A stretch of 13,625 nt of DNA from JAXIHJ01 sp034189755. Its GTDB lineage: Bacteria > Planctomycetota > Phycisphaerae > SM23-33. Below are positions 13,516-13,625 of this stretch, piece by piece (within the stretch, counting starts at the first letter, position 1; each line of letters opens with the position of its first letter). Under the pieces are notes generated by a model. The model saw only the letters and a list, made by a program, of their open reading frames with translations. It was not told the origin of the DNA and did no database searches. Location: assembly GCA_034189755.1 (NCBI GenBank), contig JAXIHJ010000007.1, forward strand, positions 1 through 13,625. The letters run 5' to 3'. The position numbers and the translations under genes were made by a program.

Positions 13516-13625
13516 ATGTATATTCTGGTGGTTATTACGTTGGTGATGTTCGGATTATGCACGGCGGAATATCTCGCTCACGTGCGGTGCCGCGGCTCGA
13601 TCGGACTGCGCATTCACGTCAACGG
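13516..13625 (+). CDS. PgsB/CapB-like Mur ligase family protein, N-terminal fragment (gene leaves to the right)
   Basis: The reading frame is open to the right edge for 36 codons. It starts with a single hydrophobic segment (MYILVVITLVMFGLCTA), then a short basic stretch and GLRIHVNG. This arrangement, one N-terminal membrane anchor followed by a strand with HVNG that would continue into a TRGKS P-loop, is that of PgsB/CapB. PgsB/CapB is the ATP-dependent poly-gamma-glutamate synthase subunit related to Mur ligases. The window ends just before the P-loop, so the diagnostic residues are not visible. No good Shine-Dalgarno precedes ATG 13516, so the start could lie elsewhere. The call rests on recognising a short N-terminus; another membrane-anchored Mur-ligase relative is possible. 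Confidence 0.55.
   Translation, partial: MYILVVITLVMFGLCTAEYLAHVRCRGSIGLRIHVN

Overview
The window is a dense, mostly plus-strand catabolic gene cluster. Its GC content is high-moderate and its codon use is fairly even, with frequent ATA and AGG codons. Two glycyl radical enzymes (GREs) and a GRE activase show an obligately or facultatively anaerobic bacterium, because these enzymes are destroyed by oxygen. The secreted glycosidase-like protein, the LamG-type protein and the GH94 phosphorylase fit a saccharolytic anaerobe. My best guess is a PVC-group lineage (anaerobic Planctomycetota/Phycisphaerae or Lentisphaerota), but no marker gene in the window proves this.

Left block (1-7564, plus strand). 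This is a tight apparent operon of cytoplasmic enzymes with gaps of 0-56 bases. In order it holds: the C-terminal end of a first GRE; an FGGY-family carbohydrate kinase; a complete second GRE of the Cys-x-Glu (dehydratase/lyase) type; a divergent deoxyribose-phosphate aldolase (DeoC family); an Asp/Glu/hydantoin racemase-superfamily protein; a FabG-like short-chain dehydrogenase; and a GRE-activating radical SAM enzyme with two ferredoxin-like 4Fe-4S motifs. Together these read as a pathway in which a sugar or polyol is oxidised/reduced and phosphorylated, radical-dehydrated to a deoxy-sugar (phosphate), and cleaved by the aldolase. The substrate is not known. The chemistry resembles, but does not copy, the GRE-plus-aldolase route known for anhydro-sugars in E. 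coli.

Middle block (7664-10763, plus strand). Two genes for exported proteins follow: a three-domain glycoside-hydrolase-like protein whose expected nucleophile position appears to be Gln, and a LamG-like protein. They are preceded by a 99-base spacer carrying a degenerate second copy of the ribosome-binding site and first codons of the glycosidase gene, which looks like the scar of a duplicated or deleted gene. These proteins may release the substrate outside the cytoplasm.

Right block. A convergent minus-strand gene (10790-13300) encodes a cytoplasmic GH94-family glycoside phosphorylase. A divergent intergenic region (13301-13515) has weak promoter candidates. The last 110 bases hold the start of a plus-strand gene whose N-terminus looks like that of the PgsB/CapB poly-gamma-glutamate synthase family.

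No tRNA, rRNA, CRISPR array, insertion sequence or transcriptional regulator was seen.
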